From Actinomadura sp. CNU-125 (GTDB taxonomy: Bacteria; Actinomycetota; Actinomycetes; Streptosporangiales; Streptosporangiaceae): a stretch of DNA of 58,151 bases. Position 1 is the stretch's first letter. Each line of letters begins with the position of its first letter. A program made the translations under genes and the position numbers. Location of the stretch: positions 1 to 58,151 of the forward strand of contig NZ_MKJY01000255.1 in NCBI RefSeq assembly GCF_001942465.1, in the 5' to 3' direction. Of this stretch, positions 9,083-17,299 are shown piece after piece. The notes beneath the pieces are model-generated. The model worked only from the letters and a program-made list of their open reading frames with translations, searched no databases and was not told the DNA's origin.

Positions 9083-9096
9083 TGGGAGCGCTCCCA
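9083..9096. promoter_or_regulatory. CebR-type operator upstream of the GH31/GH1 importer operon
   Basis: TGGGAGCGCTCCCA is a perfect 14-bp palindrome identical to the established operator of Streptomyces CebR and Thermobifida CelR. It begins 12 bp after the kinase stop and 241 bp before the binding-protein start. The only other perfect copy I found is before cebE at 27413. Confidence 0.8.
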
Positions 9097-9188
9097 AAGA
9101 AGTTCGGCCAGCTCAACGCCATGATCGAGAAATTGGCATGGGCCCGCCTATTGTGCGCCGTCCGATCCCACGGCTAGCATCCCGGCAA

Positions 9189-9226
9189 TCGAAACGCTTC
9201 GACGAGCGAATCGAAGCGCTTCGATT
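9189..9226. promoter_or_regulatory. Double LacI operator upstream of the GH31/GH1 importer operon
   Basis: Two LacI-like palindromes lie 22 bp apart: TCGAAACGCTTCGA (9189-9202, one mismatch) and AATCGAAGCGCTTCGATT (9209-9226, perfect, 18 bp). The same 14-bp core TCGAAGCGCTTCGA recurs before the GH3 gene at 17244-17257. The natural candidate to bind them is the LacI protein encoded at 16174-17175 inside this operon. That pairing is inference. Confidence 0.7.
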
Positions 9227-9336
9227 GGAACGAGACAACCCCTCGATCGACCGTTCGCTCAATCCCTCGCTCGAACCCTCGCTCACCCCGCTCCAACTCC
9301 CCGGAACCACTCCGTTCCACCCCCGGAGGAACACCC

Positions 9337-10620
9337 ATGATGAAGGCAGGCAGGGGCGCGACCCTGCTCGCGGCGGTCGCCGCGAGCGCTCTCGCGCTCA
9401 CGGGCTGCGGCGGCGGCGACGCCGAGTCCGACCCGAACGTCCTCAAGCTCTGGCACTACGAATCCCCCGACAGCGCCATGGGCGTCGCGTGGAACGCGGC
9501 GATCAAGGAGTTCGAGAAGACCCACCCGGGCGTCAAGGTCGAGTTCGAGGAGAAGGGCTTCGAACAGATCCAGAAGACCGCCTCGATGGTCCTGAACTCC
9601 GACGACGCCCCCGACATCATGGAGTACAACAAGGGCAGCGCCACCGCCGGGAAGTTGTCCACCCAGGGGCTCCTCGCCGACATGAGCGCGGAGGTCGCGG
9701 AGCGCGGCTGGGACAAGATGATCAGCCCGAACGTCGCCGTGACCGCCAAGTACGACGACAAGGGCACCATGGGCGGCGACAAGTGGTTCGGCATCCCGAA
9801 CTACGCCGAGTACGTCATGGTCTACTACAACAAGGAGCTGTTCGAGAAGCACGGCGTCGAGGTCCCGACCACGATGGCCGAGTTCACCGCGGCTCTCGAC
9901 AAGTTCGTCGCCGAGGGCGTCACCCCGCTGACCAACGCGGGCGCGGAGTACATGGCGCAGCAGTACGTCTACCAGCTCGCGCTCTCCAAGGCCGACCGCA
10001 ACTGGATCAGCAACTACCAGCGCTACACCGGCCCGGTGAACTTCACCGACGACGCCTGGACGCACGGCGCGACCACGTTCCAGCAGTGGGTGGAGAAGGG
10101 CTACGTCGACAAGAACACCGTCGGGCAGAAGGCCGAGGAGGCCGGGGTCGCCTTCATGAAGGGCGAGTACCCGATGATGTTCTCCGGCAGCTGGTGGTTC
10201 GGCCGGGTGAACGCGGAGTCGAAGTTCGACTGGGGCACGTTCGTCTGGCCCGAGGCCGAGTTCACGCTCGGCTCCAGCGGCAACCTGTGGGTCGTCCCGG
10301 AGGGGTCGGAGAACAAGGACCTCGCCTACGACTTCATCAACATCACGCTGCAGAAGAACATCCAGAACCAGCTCGGCAACGCGGGCGGCATCCCGATCGC
10401 GGCGGACCCGAGCGCGATCACCGACGAGAAGTCCAAGAAGCTCATCGCCGACTTCAACGAGCTGACGGAGGGCGACAAGCTCGCCTACTACCCGGACTGG
10501 CCGGTGCCGGGCTTCTATGACGCCCTGGTCGCCCAGTTCCAGAAGGTCATGAACGGGGAGGACCCGAAGGAGTCCCTCGCCCCCCTCCAGACCACCTACG
10601 AGGACGGCCTGCCGAAGTGA
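9337..10620 (+). CDS. ABC sugar importer, solute-binding lipoprotein
   Basis: A 427-residue family 1 extracellular binding protein. The signal peptide ends in a lipobox, ALTGC, with the lipidated Cys at residue 24. The mature part has LKLWHYES, EFEKTHPGVKVEF, DAPDIMEYNKGSA and GEYPMMFSGSWWF, typical of oligosaccharide-binding proteins. GGAGGA lies six bases before ATG 9337. It heads an operon of overlapping genes for two permeases, GH31, GH1 and LacI. No ATPase gene is present, so a shared MsiK-type ATPase encoded elsewhere is expected, as known for actinomycete sugar importers. The ligand is probably a xyloglucan or similar beta-glucan oligosaccharide, judged only from the neighbouring enzymes. 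Confidence 0.88.
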   Translation: MMKAGRGATLLAAVAASALALTGCGGGDAESDPNVLKLWHYESPDSAMGVAWNAAIKEFEKTHPGVKVEFEEKGFEQIQKTASMVLNSDDAPDIMEYNKGSATAGKLSTQGLLADMSAEVAERGWDKMISPNVAVTAKYDDKGTMGGDKWFGIPNYAEYVMVYYNKELFEKHGVEVPTTMAEFTAALDKFVAEGVTPLTNAGAEYMAQQYVYQLALSKADRNWISNYQRYTGPVNFTDDAWTHGATTFQQWVEKGYVDKNTVGQKAEEAGVAFMKGEYPMMFSGSWWFGRVNAESKFDWGTFVWPEAEFTLGSSGNLWVVPEGSENKDLAYDFINITLQKNIQNQLGNAGGIPIAADPSAITDEKSKKLIADFNELTEGDKLAYYPDWPVPGFYDALVAQFQKVMNGEDPKESLAPLQTTYEDGLPK

Positions 10621-11543
10621 GCGGACGGTCGCCCGGGCGGGCCGGCGGCCTCGGCGGCCGGCTCGCCTACCTCCCCTACCTGCTCCCGGGGCTGCTGCTG
10701 TTCGTCGGCGTGATCGGGATCCCGTTCCTGATGAACATCGGGACGAGTTTCACCGAGTGGTCGGGCGTCGGCAGCCCCGAGTGGGTCGGCCTGGAGAACT
10801 ACAAGGAGCTGATGGGGGACGAGAAGTTCTGGTCCTCCTTCCGCAACAACGTCTTCGTCATCATCGGCATGGCGATCGTCCCGACGATCGTCGGGCTGGT
10901 GCTGGCCGGCGCGCTGACCGACCTGATCGACCGGCACTTCGGGTCCCGCACCGCGGCCGTCCTGCGCGCCTGCATCTACCTGCCGCAGGTGCTGCCGGTC
11001 GTCATCGCGGGCGTGGTGTGGAGCTGGCTGCTGGCCCCCGACGACGGCGCGGTCAACGCGCTGCTGGAGGCGGTGGGCCTCGGCTCGCTCGCGCACAACT
11101 GGCTCGGCGACCCGGACACGGCGCTCTGGTCCGTCCTGGCCGTCATGGTCTGGACGCAGATCGGGTTCCCGCTCGTGATCTTCATGTCGGGGCTGCAGCG
11201 GGTCGACCCGTCGCTGTACGAGGCGGCCGAGATCGACGGGGCGTCGTGGGCGCGCCGGTTCTGGCACGTCACGATCCCGCAGATCCGCCCGGAGATCTTC
11301 GTGGTCCTGCTCTGGACGACGATCGCCGCGCTGAAGGCGTTCCCGCAGATCTTCGTCCTCACCAAGGGCGGCCCGGGCGGCGCGACGAACGTGCCGTCCT
11401 ACTACTCCTACGTGAACTTCTTCGACAAGCAGGACGTCGGCTACGGCTCGGCGATCGCGACCGTGCTGACCCTGGTGATCATCGTACTGACCGTCGTCTT
11501 CCTGCGTGCGCAGGGACGTGAGCTGGAGGGGGAGGACCGGTGA
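10617..11543 (+). CDS. ABC sugar importer permease (MalF-type)
   Basis: A 308-residue inner-membrane permease with six predicted helices. It starts at GTG 10617, overlapping the binding-protein stop as GTGA. The coupling (EAA) loop reads LYEAAEIDGASWARRFWHVTIPQIRP, the contact site for the ATPase. FTEWSGVGSPEWVGLENY in the first periplasmic loop is typical of MalF/UgpA-type subunits. It overlaps the second permease as GTGA. Confidence 0.9.
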   Translation: MSGRSPGRAGGLGGRLAYLPYLLPGLLLFVGVIGIPFLMNIGTSFTEWSGVGSPEWVGLENYKELMGDEKFWSSFRNNVFVIIGMAIVPTIVGLVLAGALTDLIDRHFGSRTAAVLRACIYLPQVLPVVIAGVVWSWLLAPDDGAVNALLEAVGLGSLAHNWLGDPDTALWSVLAVMVWTQIGFPLVIFMSGLQRVDPSLYEAAEIDGASWARRFWHVTIPQIRPEIFVVLLWTTIAALKAFPQIFVLTKGGPGGATNVPSYYSYVNFFDKQDVGYGSAIATVLTLVIIVLTVVFLRAQGRELEGEDR

Positions 11544-12430
11544 CCGCGACCCTCGCCAAGCGCACCCGCACGCCGGCCCGCGACCGCCGCGACGCGCCGA
11601 AGCGGCGCCGCCGCGGACCGGGCGCCTACGCGGTGCTGGTCGCGCTGATCGCGATGGCGGGGATCATGCTGATCCCGTTCGTCGTCGTGCTGTTCAACGC
11701 GCTGAAGACCCCGCAGGAGTACTCCTCCAACGGCCCCCTGTCGCTGCCCGAGGGCGTCTACCTGGACGGGCTGCGCGCGTTCTGGGAACGGACCGAGTTC
11801 GGCCAGGTGCTGGTCAACAGCGCCGTCATCAGCGGCTCGGTTGCGGTCCTCGCGGTGCTGCTGTCGGTCCTGAACGCCTACGCGCTCGGCATCGGCCGCA
11901 TCAAGGGGCGCATGTGGGTGCTGGTCCTGCTGCTGCTGGCGAACACGCTGCCGCAGGAGGCGCTGGTCTACCCGCTGTACTACCTGGGCAAGGAAGTCGG
12001 CCTCTACGACACCCGCATCGCGGTGATCATCGTGTTCACGGTGATCCAGAGCGCGTTCGGCACCTACCTGCTGTCGTCGGTGCTGTCGGCGTTCCCGCGC
12101 CCGCTGCTGGAGGCCGCCCGCATCGACGGCGCCGGCCGGTTCCAGATCCTGTGGCGGGTCGTGGTCCCGGTGATCAGGCCGACGCTGCTGGTGCTGATGG
12201 TCTTCTTCTTCGTGTGGACCTGGAACGAGTTCCTGATCCCCATGGTCTTCCTGATCTCCAACGACAACCAGACGGTCTCGGTCGCGCTCGGCGTCCTGCA
12301 GGGCCAGCGGATGATGGACGCCACGATGTCCAGCGCCGCCTCGCTGCTCGGCCTGCTCCCGACCGTCGTCTTCTTCCTCATCTTCCAGCGCACGCTGTCG
12401 CGCGGACTCACGGCAGGAGCGGTCAAGTAA
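11540..12430 (+). CDS. ABC sugar importer permease (MalG-type)
   Basis: A 296-residue partner permease. After a basic N-terminal tail (KRTRTPARDRRDAPKRRRR) come six helices. The EAA loop is LLEAARIDGAGRFQILWRVVVPVIRP, and FVWTWNEFLIPM is the usual MalG-type signature. Start GTG 11540 overlaps the previous stop, and its TAA shares one base with the GH31 ATG (TAATG). Confidence 0.9.
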   Translation: MTATLAKRTRTPARDRRDAPKRRRRGPGAYAVLVALIAMAGIMLIPFVVVLFNALKTPQEYSSNGPLSLPEGVYLDGLRAFWERTEFGQVLVNSAVISGSVAVLAVLLSVLNAYALGIGRIKGRMWVLVLLLLANTLPQEALVYPLYYLGKEVGLYDTRIAVIIVFTVIQSAFGTYLLSSVLSAFPRPLLEAARIDGAGRFQILWRVVVPVIRPTLLVLMVFFFVWTWNEFLIPMVFLISNDNQTVSVALGVLQGQRMMDATMSSAASLLGLLPTVVFFLIFQRTLSRGLTAGAVK

Positions 12431-14778
12431 TGAAGTTCAGCGACGGCTACTGGATGATGCGCGAGGGTGTGCACGCGAGTCATCCGGTGGAGGTCCAGGG
12501 CGTCGACGCCGCACGGGACTCGCTCACCGTGCACGCGCCCGTCCAGCGGGTCCGCCACCGCGGCGACCTGCTGAAGGGCCCGGTGCTGACGGTGACGGCG
12601 GAGTCGCCGATGCCGGACGTCATCGGCGTGACGCTCACGCACTTCGCCGGGGAGCGCTCCCGCGGCCCCGCGTTCGAGCTGGCCTCGGAGTCGCCGGAGG
12701 TCGTCGTGGACGCGCCGTCCCCCGGGGACGCGGCGACGCTGACGTCCGGCGCGCTCACCGTGCGGATCCGGCGGGACGGGACGTGGGGCGTCGACTTCCT
12801 CGCGGACGGGCGGCGGCTCACCGGCAGCGCCCCGAAGGCCGCGGCGATCGTCGACACCGACGAGCGCTGGCCGCACGGGGCCCGGCACTACGTCCGCGAG
12901 CAGCTCGACCTCGGCGTCGACCACTTCGTCTACGGGCTCGGCGAGCGGTTCGGGCCGCTGGCGAAGAACGGCCAGGCCGTGGACGTGTGGAACGCCGACG
13001 GCGGCACGGCCAGCGAGCAGGCGTACAAGAACGTGCCGTTCTACCTGACGAACGCGGGCTACGGGGTGTTCGTCGACCACCCGGGCCTCGTGTCGTTCGA
13101 GGTGGCGTCGGAGGTCGTGACGCGGACGTCGTTCAGCGTCGAGGGCCAGTCGATGCGGTACTTCGTCATCTACGGCCCGACCCCGCGGGAGATCCTGCGC
13201 AAGTACACGGCGCTGACGGGACGGCCCGCGAAGCTGCCCGACTGGTCGTTCGGGCTCTGGCTGTCGACGTCGTTCACGACGTCCTACGACGAGGAGACCG
13301 TCACCTCGTTCATCGAGGGGATGGCCGAGCGCGACCTGCCGCTCAGCGTGTTCCACTTCGACTGCTTCTGGATGCGCGAGTTCCAGTGGTGCGACTTCGA
13401 GTGGGATCCGCGGGTGTTCCCCGACCCGCCCGGGATGCTGCGGCGGCTGAAGGACCGCGGCCTCAAGATCTGCGTGTGGATCAACCCCTACATCGGGCAG
13501 CGGTCGCCGCTGTTCGAGGAGGGCCGCGCGAACGGCTACCTGCTGACGCGCCCGGACGGCGACGTGTGGCAGTGGGACAAGTGGCAGCCCGGCCTCGCGG
13601 TCGTCGACTTCACCAACCCCGAGGCCCGCGAGTGGTACTCGGCGAAGCTCGACGCACTCCTCGAAATGGGCGTCGACTGCTTCAAGACCGACTTCGGCGA
13701 ACGCATCCCCACGGACGTCGTCTACCACGATGGGTCCGACCCAGAGCGCGCGCACAACTACTACACGTTCCTCTTCAACAAGACCGTGTTCGAACTGCTC
13801 CAGAAGAGGCGCGGTGAGGACGAGGCGGTGGTGTTCGCACGGTCGGCCACGGTGGGCGGGCAGCAGTTCCCGGTCCACTGGGGCGGCGACTGCGAATCGA
13901 CGTTCGAGGCCATGGGCGAGAGCCTGCGCGGCGGCCTGTCCCTGGGAATGTCCGGGTTCGGGTACTGGAGTCACGACATCGGCGGGTTCGAGGGCACGCC
14001 CGACCCGGCCCTGTTCAAGCGGTGGGTCGCGTTCGGGATGCTGTCGTCGCACAGCCGCCTGCACGGCAGCCACTCCTACCGGGTGCCGTGGCAGTTCGAC
14101 GACGAGTCGGTCGACGTCCTGCGCACCTTCACGAAGCTGAAGATGCGGCTGATGCCCTACCTCGCGGGCGCCGCGCGGCAGGCGTACGAGGAGGGCGCGC
14201 CGATGATGCGCGCGATGGTCCTCGACTTCCCCGACGACCCCGCCTGCACGCACCTCGAACGCCAGTACATGCTCGGCGACGATCTCCTCGTCGCGCCCGT
14301 GTTCTCGCCGGACGGCACCGTCGCGTACTACGTGCCGGACGGTACGTGGACGCACTACCTGACGGGCGAACGGGTCGCGGGCGGCCGCTGGGTGCGGGAG
14401 ACGCACGGGTTCGAGAGCGTGCCGCTGCTCGTCCGTCCGGGCGCGGTGATCGCGGAGGGCGCGGTCGACGACCGTCCCGACTACGACCACGCGGACGGCG
14501 TCACGCTCCGGGTGTACGAACCGGCGGACGGCGCCCGGGTCGTCACGAAGGTCGGGGACGCGACGTTCACCACCGAACGCGACGGTTCGACCGTCCGCGT
14601 GACGCGCACGGGCACGGGCGCGGGTGCGGGCGCGGGCGCGGGCGCCTGGAACGTTCTTCTGATCAACGCGCGGGCCGCCGCGGTCGAGGGCGGTGCGGCC
14701 GCCGAACATCCGCTGGGCGTGCTCGTCGAGGCGTCCGGCGGCGAAGTCGCCATCACGCTGGAAGAAGGGCAGAACTGA
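12430..14778 (+). CDS. GH31 alpha-xylosidase (YicI-like)
   Basis: A 782-residue intact glycoside hydrolase family 31 enzyme with no signal peptide, so it acts in the cytoplasm on imported sugar. The nucleophile Asp421 lies in KTDFGERIP, the form typical of YicI alpha-xylosidases, and the acid/base Asp487 lies in HWGGDCEST. The GLSGFGYW-like block ([18 protein letters not shown]) and [10 protein letters not shown] also match YicI (772 residues in E. coli). The likely reaction is release of alpha-linked xylose from xyloglucan oligosaccharides or isoprimeverose; alpha-glucosidase activity cannot be excluded. A low-complexity Gly-Ala stretch (GTGAGAGAGAGA) occurs near the C-terminus. It overlaps the upstream permease and the downstream GH1 gene by one base each. 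Confidence 0.88.
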   Translation: MKFSDGYWMMREGVHASHPVEVQGVDAARDSLTVHAPVQRVRHRGDLLKGPVLTVTAESPMPDVIGVTLTHFAGERSRGPAFELASESPEVVVDAPSPGDAATLTSGALTVRIRRDGTWGVDFLADGRRLTGSAPKAAAIVDTDERWPHGARHYVREQLDLGVDHFVYGLGERFGPLAKNGQAVDVWNADGGTASEQAYKNVPFYLTNAGYGVFVDHPGLVSFEVASEVVTRTSFSVEGQSMRYFVIYGPTPREILRKYTALTGRPAKLPDWSFGLWLSTSFTTSYDEETVTSFIEGMAERDLPLSVFHFDCFWMREFQWCDFEWDPRVFPDPPGMLRRLKDRGLKICVWINPYIGQRSPLFEEGRANGYLLTRPDGDVWQWDKWQPGLAVVDFTNPEAREWYSAKLDALLEMGVDCFKTDFGERIPTDVVYHDGSDPERAHNYYTFLFNKTVFELLQKRRGEDEAVVFARSATVGGQQFPVHWGGDCESTFEAMGESLRGGLSLGMSGFGYWSHDIGGFEGTPDPALFKRWVAFGMLSSHSRLHGSHSYRVPWQFDDESVDVLRTFTKLKMRLMPYLAGAARQAYEEGAPMMRAMVLDFPDDPACTHLERQYMLGDDLLVAPVFSPDGTVAYYVPDGTWTHYLTGERVAGGRWVRETHGFESVPLLVRPGAVIAEGAVDDRPDYDHADGVTLRVYEPADGARVVTKVGDATFTTERDGSTVRVTRTGTGAGAGAGAGAWNVLLINARAAAVEGGAAAEHPLGVLVEASGGEVAITLEEGQN

Positions 14779-16190
14779 TGGGGTTTCCCGAGGGCTTCCT
14801 CTGGGGCACGGCCACGGCTTCCTACCAGATCGAGGGGGCGGCGGCCGAGGACGGCCGCGCGCCGTCCATCTGGGACACCTTCAGCCGCACCCCCGGCAAG
14901 GTGCTGGACGGCGACACCGGTGACGTCGCCACCGACCACTACCACCGGTGGCGCGAGGACGTCGCGGCGATGGCCCGGCTCGGCGTCGGCGCGTACCGGT
15001 TCTCGATCTCGTGGTCGCGCGTCCTGCCCGGCGGCGTCCCCAACCGGAAGGGGATCGACTTCTACTCGCGGCTGGTCGACGAGCTCCTCGACCACGGCAT
15101 CGCGCCCGTCGCGACCCTGTACCACTGGGACCTCCCGCAGGACATCGAGGACGCCGGCGGCTGGCCCGCCCGCGACACCGCGAACCGCTTCGCCGACTAC
15201 GCCGAACGGCTGGGGCGGGCCCTGGGCGACCGCGTCCACACCTGGACGACGCTGAACGAGCCGTGGTGCTCGGCGTTCCTCGGCTACGCGGCCGGGGTGC
15301 ACGCGCCCGGCCGCACCGATCCGGTCGACGCGCTGAAGGCCGCGCACCACCTCAACCTGGCGCACGGCATGGCGAACCGGGCGTTGCGCGAGGTCGTGGC
15401 GCCGTCCGCGCTGCACTCGGTCACCCTGAACCTGCACCACCTGCGCGGCGAGGACGAGGCCGTCCGGCGGGTGGACGCCGTGTCGAACCGGGTGTTCCTC
15501 GACCCGATGCTCGGCCGCGGCTACCCGGGCGACCTCAAGAGCGACACCGCCGACCTGACCGACTGGTCGTTCGTCCGCGACGGCGACGAGGAGACGATCG
15601 CCGCGCCGCTGGACGTCCTCGGCGTGAACTACTACTCGCCGACCCTCGTCCGGACCTACGACGGGACGTCCCCGCGCGAGTACGCCGACGGGCACCGGCA
15701 GGGCGCGGCGACGCCGTTCGTCGGCTGCGACGACGTCGAGTTCGCCGTGCAGCCCGGCCCGTACACCGCGATGGGCTGGCCGATCGACGCGACCGGCATG
15801 GACGAGCTGCTCCTGCGGCTGCACCGCGAGTACCCGGGCGTCCCGCTGATGGTGACCGAGAACGGCGCCGCGTTCGACGACGAGGTCGCCGCGGACGGCG
15901 GCGTCCGGGACGCGCGCCGCGTCGCGTACCTGCGCGACCACATCGCCGCCGTCGGGCGCGCGATCGGCGCGGGCGCGGACGTCCGGGGCTATTTCGCCTG
16001 GTCGCTGCTGGACAACTTCGAATGGGCCTACGGCTACTCGAAGCGCTTCGGCATCATCCGCGTCGACTACCCGACCGGCGAGCGGACGTGGAAGGACAGC
16101 GCGTTCTGGTATCGCGACACGATCGCGGCGAACGGGGCTAAGATCAACGACCCGGACGACGACGGGACGGTCCGTGGTCAAGATCACTGA
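14778..16190 (+). CDS. GH1 beta-glucosidase, operon copy
   Basis: A 470-residue family 1 beta-glucosidase, cytoplasmic. The N-terminal signature is [15 protein letters not shown]; acid/base Glu161 is in TLNEPW and nucleophile Glu361 in VTENGA. The [14 protein letters not shown] block completes the family pattern. It starts at ATG 14778, sharing one base with the GH31 stop (TGATG), and its end overlaps the LacI start by 17 bases. Next to an alpha-xylosidase it would remove beta-glucose from trimmed oligosaccharides. It is a paralogue of the enzyme at 22609-24030. Confidence 0.92.
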   Translation: MGFPEGFLWGTATASYQIEGAAAEDGRAPSIWDTFSRTPGKVLDGDTGDVATDHYHRWREDVAAMARLGVGAYRFSISWSRVLPGGVPNRKGIDFYSRLVDELLDHGIAPVATLYHWDLPQDIEDAGGWPARDTANRFADYAERLGRALGDRVHTWTTLNEPWCSAFLGYAAGVHAPGRTDPVDALKAAHHLNLAHGMANRALREVVAPSALHSVTLNLHHLRGEDEAVRRVDAVSNRVFLDPMLGRGYPGDLKSDTADLTDWSFVRDGDEETIAAPLDVLGVNYYSPTLVRTYDGTSPREYADGHRQGAATPFVGCDDVEFAVQPGPYTAMGWPIDATGMDELLLRLHREYPGVPLMVTENGAAFDDEVAADGGVRDARRVAYLRDHIAAVGRAIGAGADVRGYFAWSLLDNFEWAYGYSKRFGIIRVDYPTGERTWKDSAFWYRDTIAANGAKINDPDDDGTVRGQDH

Positions 16191-17175
16191 CGTGGCGCGG
16201 CACGCGGGCGTGTCGCCGAGCACCGTCTCCTACGTGCTGAGCGGCAAGCGCTCGATCTCCGAGGAGACCCGGCGGCGCGTCCGCGCCAGCATCCGGGAGC
16301 TCGGCTACCGCCCGCACGCCGGCGCCCGCGCCCTCGCCAGCAGCCGCTCCAACGTCGTCGCGCTGATGCTGCCGCTGCGCAGCGGCGTCGCGGTCCCCGT
16401 CGTGATGGGGTTCGCGACGTCGGTCGTCACCGCCGCCCGCCGGCACGACCACGACGTCCTGCTGCTCACCCAGGAGGAGGGCGAGGACGGGCTGCGCCGC
16501 GTCGCCGACAGCGCGCTCGTCGACGCGCTGATCGTCATGGACGTCCAGTTGCGCGACCCGCGGCTGCCGCTGCTGCGGTCGCTCGACCGGCCCAGCGTCC
16601 TCATCGGGTTCCCCGCCGACGCCGACGACCTGACCTGCATCGACCTCGACTTCCACGCGGCGGGCGCGGCCTGCGCCCGGCATTTGGCGGCGCTCGGGCA
16701 CCGCGAGGTCGCGATGATCGGTTCGCCGCCCGAGGTGTACGAGCGGGAGACCGGCTTCGCGCAGCGGGTCACCGAGGGGTTCGCCGAGGCCGTCCGCGAG
16801 CACGGCATGACCGGCGACGTCCACCCGTGCGAGGCGAGCGCGGACGCGGCGAAGGACCTGGTCGGACGGCTGCTGGCCGAACGCCCGAACCTGACCGGGA
16901 TCCTCGTCCACAACGAGCCGATCGTCGACCCGGTCGTGCGGGCGCTGCGCGCCGAGGGCCGCCGCGTCCCCGAGGACGTGTCGATCGTGGCGATCTGCCC
17001 GGACGAGCTGGCCGAGCACGCCGATCCGCCGCTGTCGTCCGTCGCGATCCCCGCCGTGGAGGTGGGCGGCCGGGCCGTCGAGCTGCTGATGGCCAAGCTC
17101 GACGGCGAGCCGGTCCCGGCCGCGACGCTGCTGCCGCCGACGCTGACGCCGCGCGCCAGCAGCGCCCCGCGCTGA
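16174..17175 (+). CDS. LacI-family regulator of the GH31/GH1 operon
   Basis: A 333-residue LacI-type repressor starting at GTG 16174. The HTH reads [23 protein letters not shown], followed by the hinge helix [17 protein letters not shown] and a periplasmic-binding-type sugar domain with [28 protein letters not shown] and the C-terminal [21 protein letters not shown]. It overlaps the GH1 gene, so it belongs to the same transcript. The TCGAAGCGCTTCGA palindromes before this operon and before the GH3 gene are its likely targets (inference from location). Confidence 0.9.
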   Translation: MVKITDVARHAGVSPSTVSYVLSGKRSISEETRRRVRASIRELGYRPHAGARALASSRSNVVALMLPLRSGVAVPVVMGFATSVVTAARRHDHDVLLLTQEEGEDGLRRVADSALVDALIVMDVQLRDPRLPLLRSLDRPSVLIGFPADADDLTCIDLDFHAAGAACARHLAALGHREVAMIGSPPEVYERETGFAQRVTEGFAEAVREHGMTGDVHPCEASADAAKDLVGRLLAERPNLTGILVHNEPIVDPVVRALRAEGRRVPEDVSIVAICPDELAEHADPPLSSVAIPAVEVGGRAVELLMAKLDGEPVPAATLLPPTLTPRASSAPR

Positions 17176-17243
17176 CCACCGGACCACTACGACCACCACC
17201 ACCACCGCAGACCGGGAAAGGAGGACTTTCCGGGCGCTCATCG

Positions 17244-17257
17244 TCGAAGCGCTTCGA
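17244..17257. promoter_or_regulatory. LacI operator before the GH3 gene
   Basis: TCGAAGCGCTTCGA, perfect and extended to 16 bp by flanking G/C (17243-17258). It is the same core as at 9211-9224, so the GH3 gene and the importer operon probably share one repressor. It lies 43 bp before the GH3 start. Confidence 0.65.
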
Positions 17258-17299
17258 CAACTCAAGAATCATCGGGGGCGAGTTCACCAAGGAGCCAGG

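Noticed and set aside
9083..9096. The palindrome after the kinase gene as a transcription terminator
   Set aside because: It has no loop and no T-run, and it is identical to the CebR operator in front of cebE.
12649..12662. CebR-like site GGGGAGCGCTCCCG inside the GH31 gene
   Set aside because: Only 12 of 14 bases match and the two mismatches are at both outer positions; it is well inside the coding region.
12064..14709. Very long open frame opposite GH31, and a similar one at 17307-20216 opposite GH3
   Set aside because: Long antisense frames are normal in very GC-rich DNA. The translations are Arg/Val/Asp-rich with no family motif, while the plus-strand genes are complete.
16038..16051. 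Near-perfect copy of the TCGAAGCGCTTCGA operator inside the first GH1 gene, and another at 22709-22722 in bglC
   Set aside because: Both lie at the same conserved protein motif (YSKRFG), whose preferred codons happen to spell the palindrome. A regulatory role is not needed to explain them.
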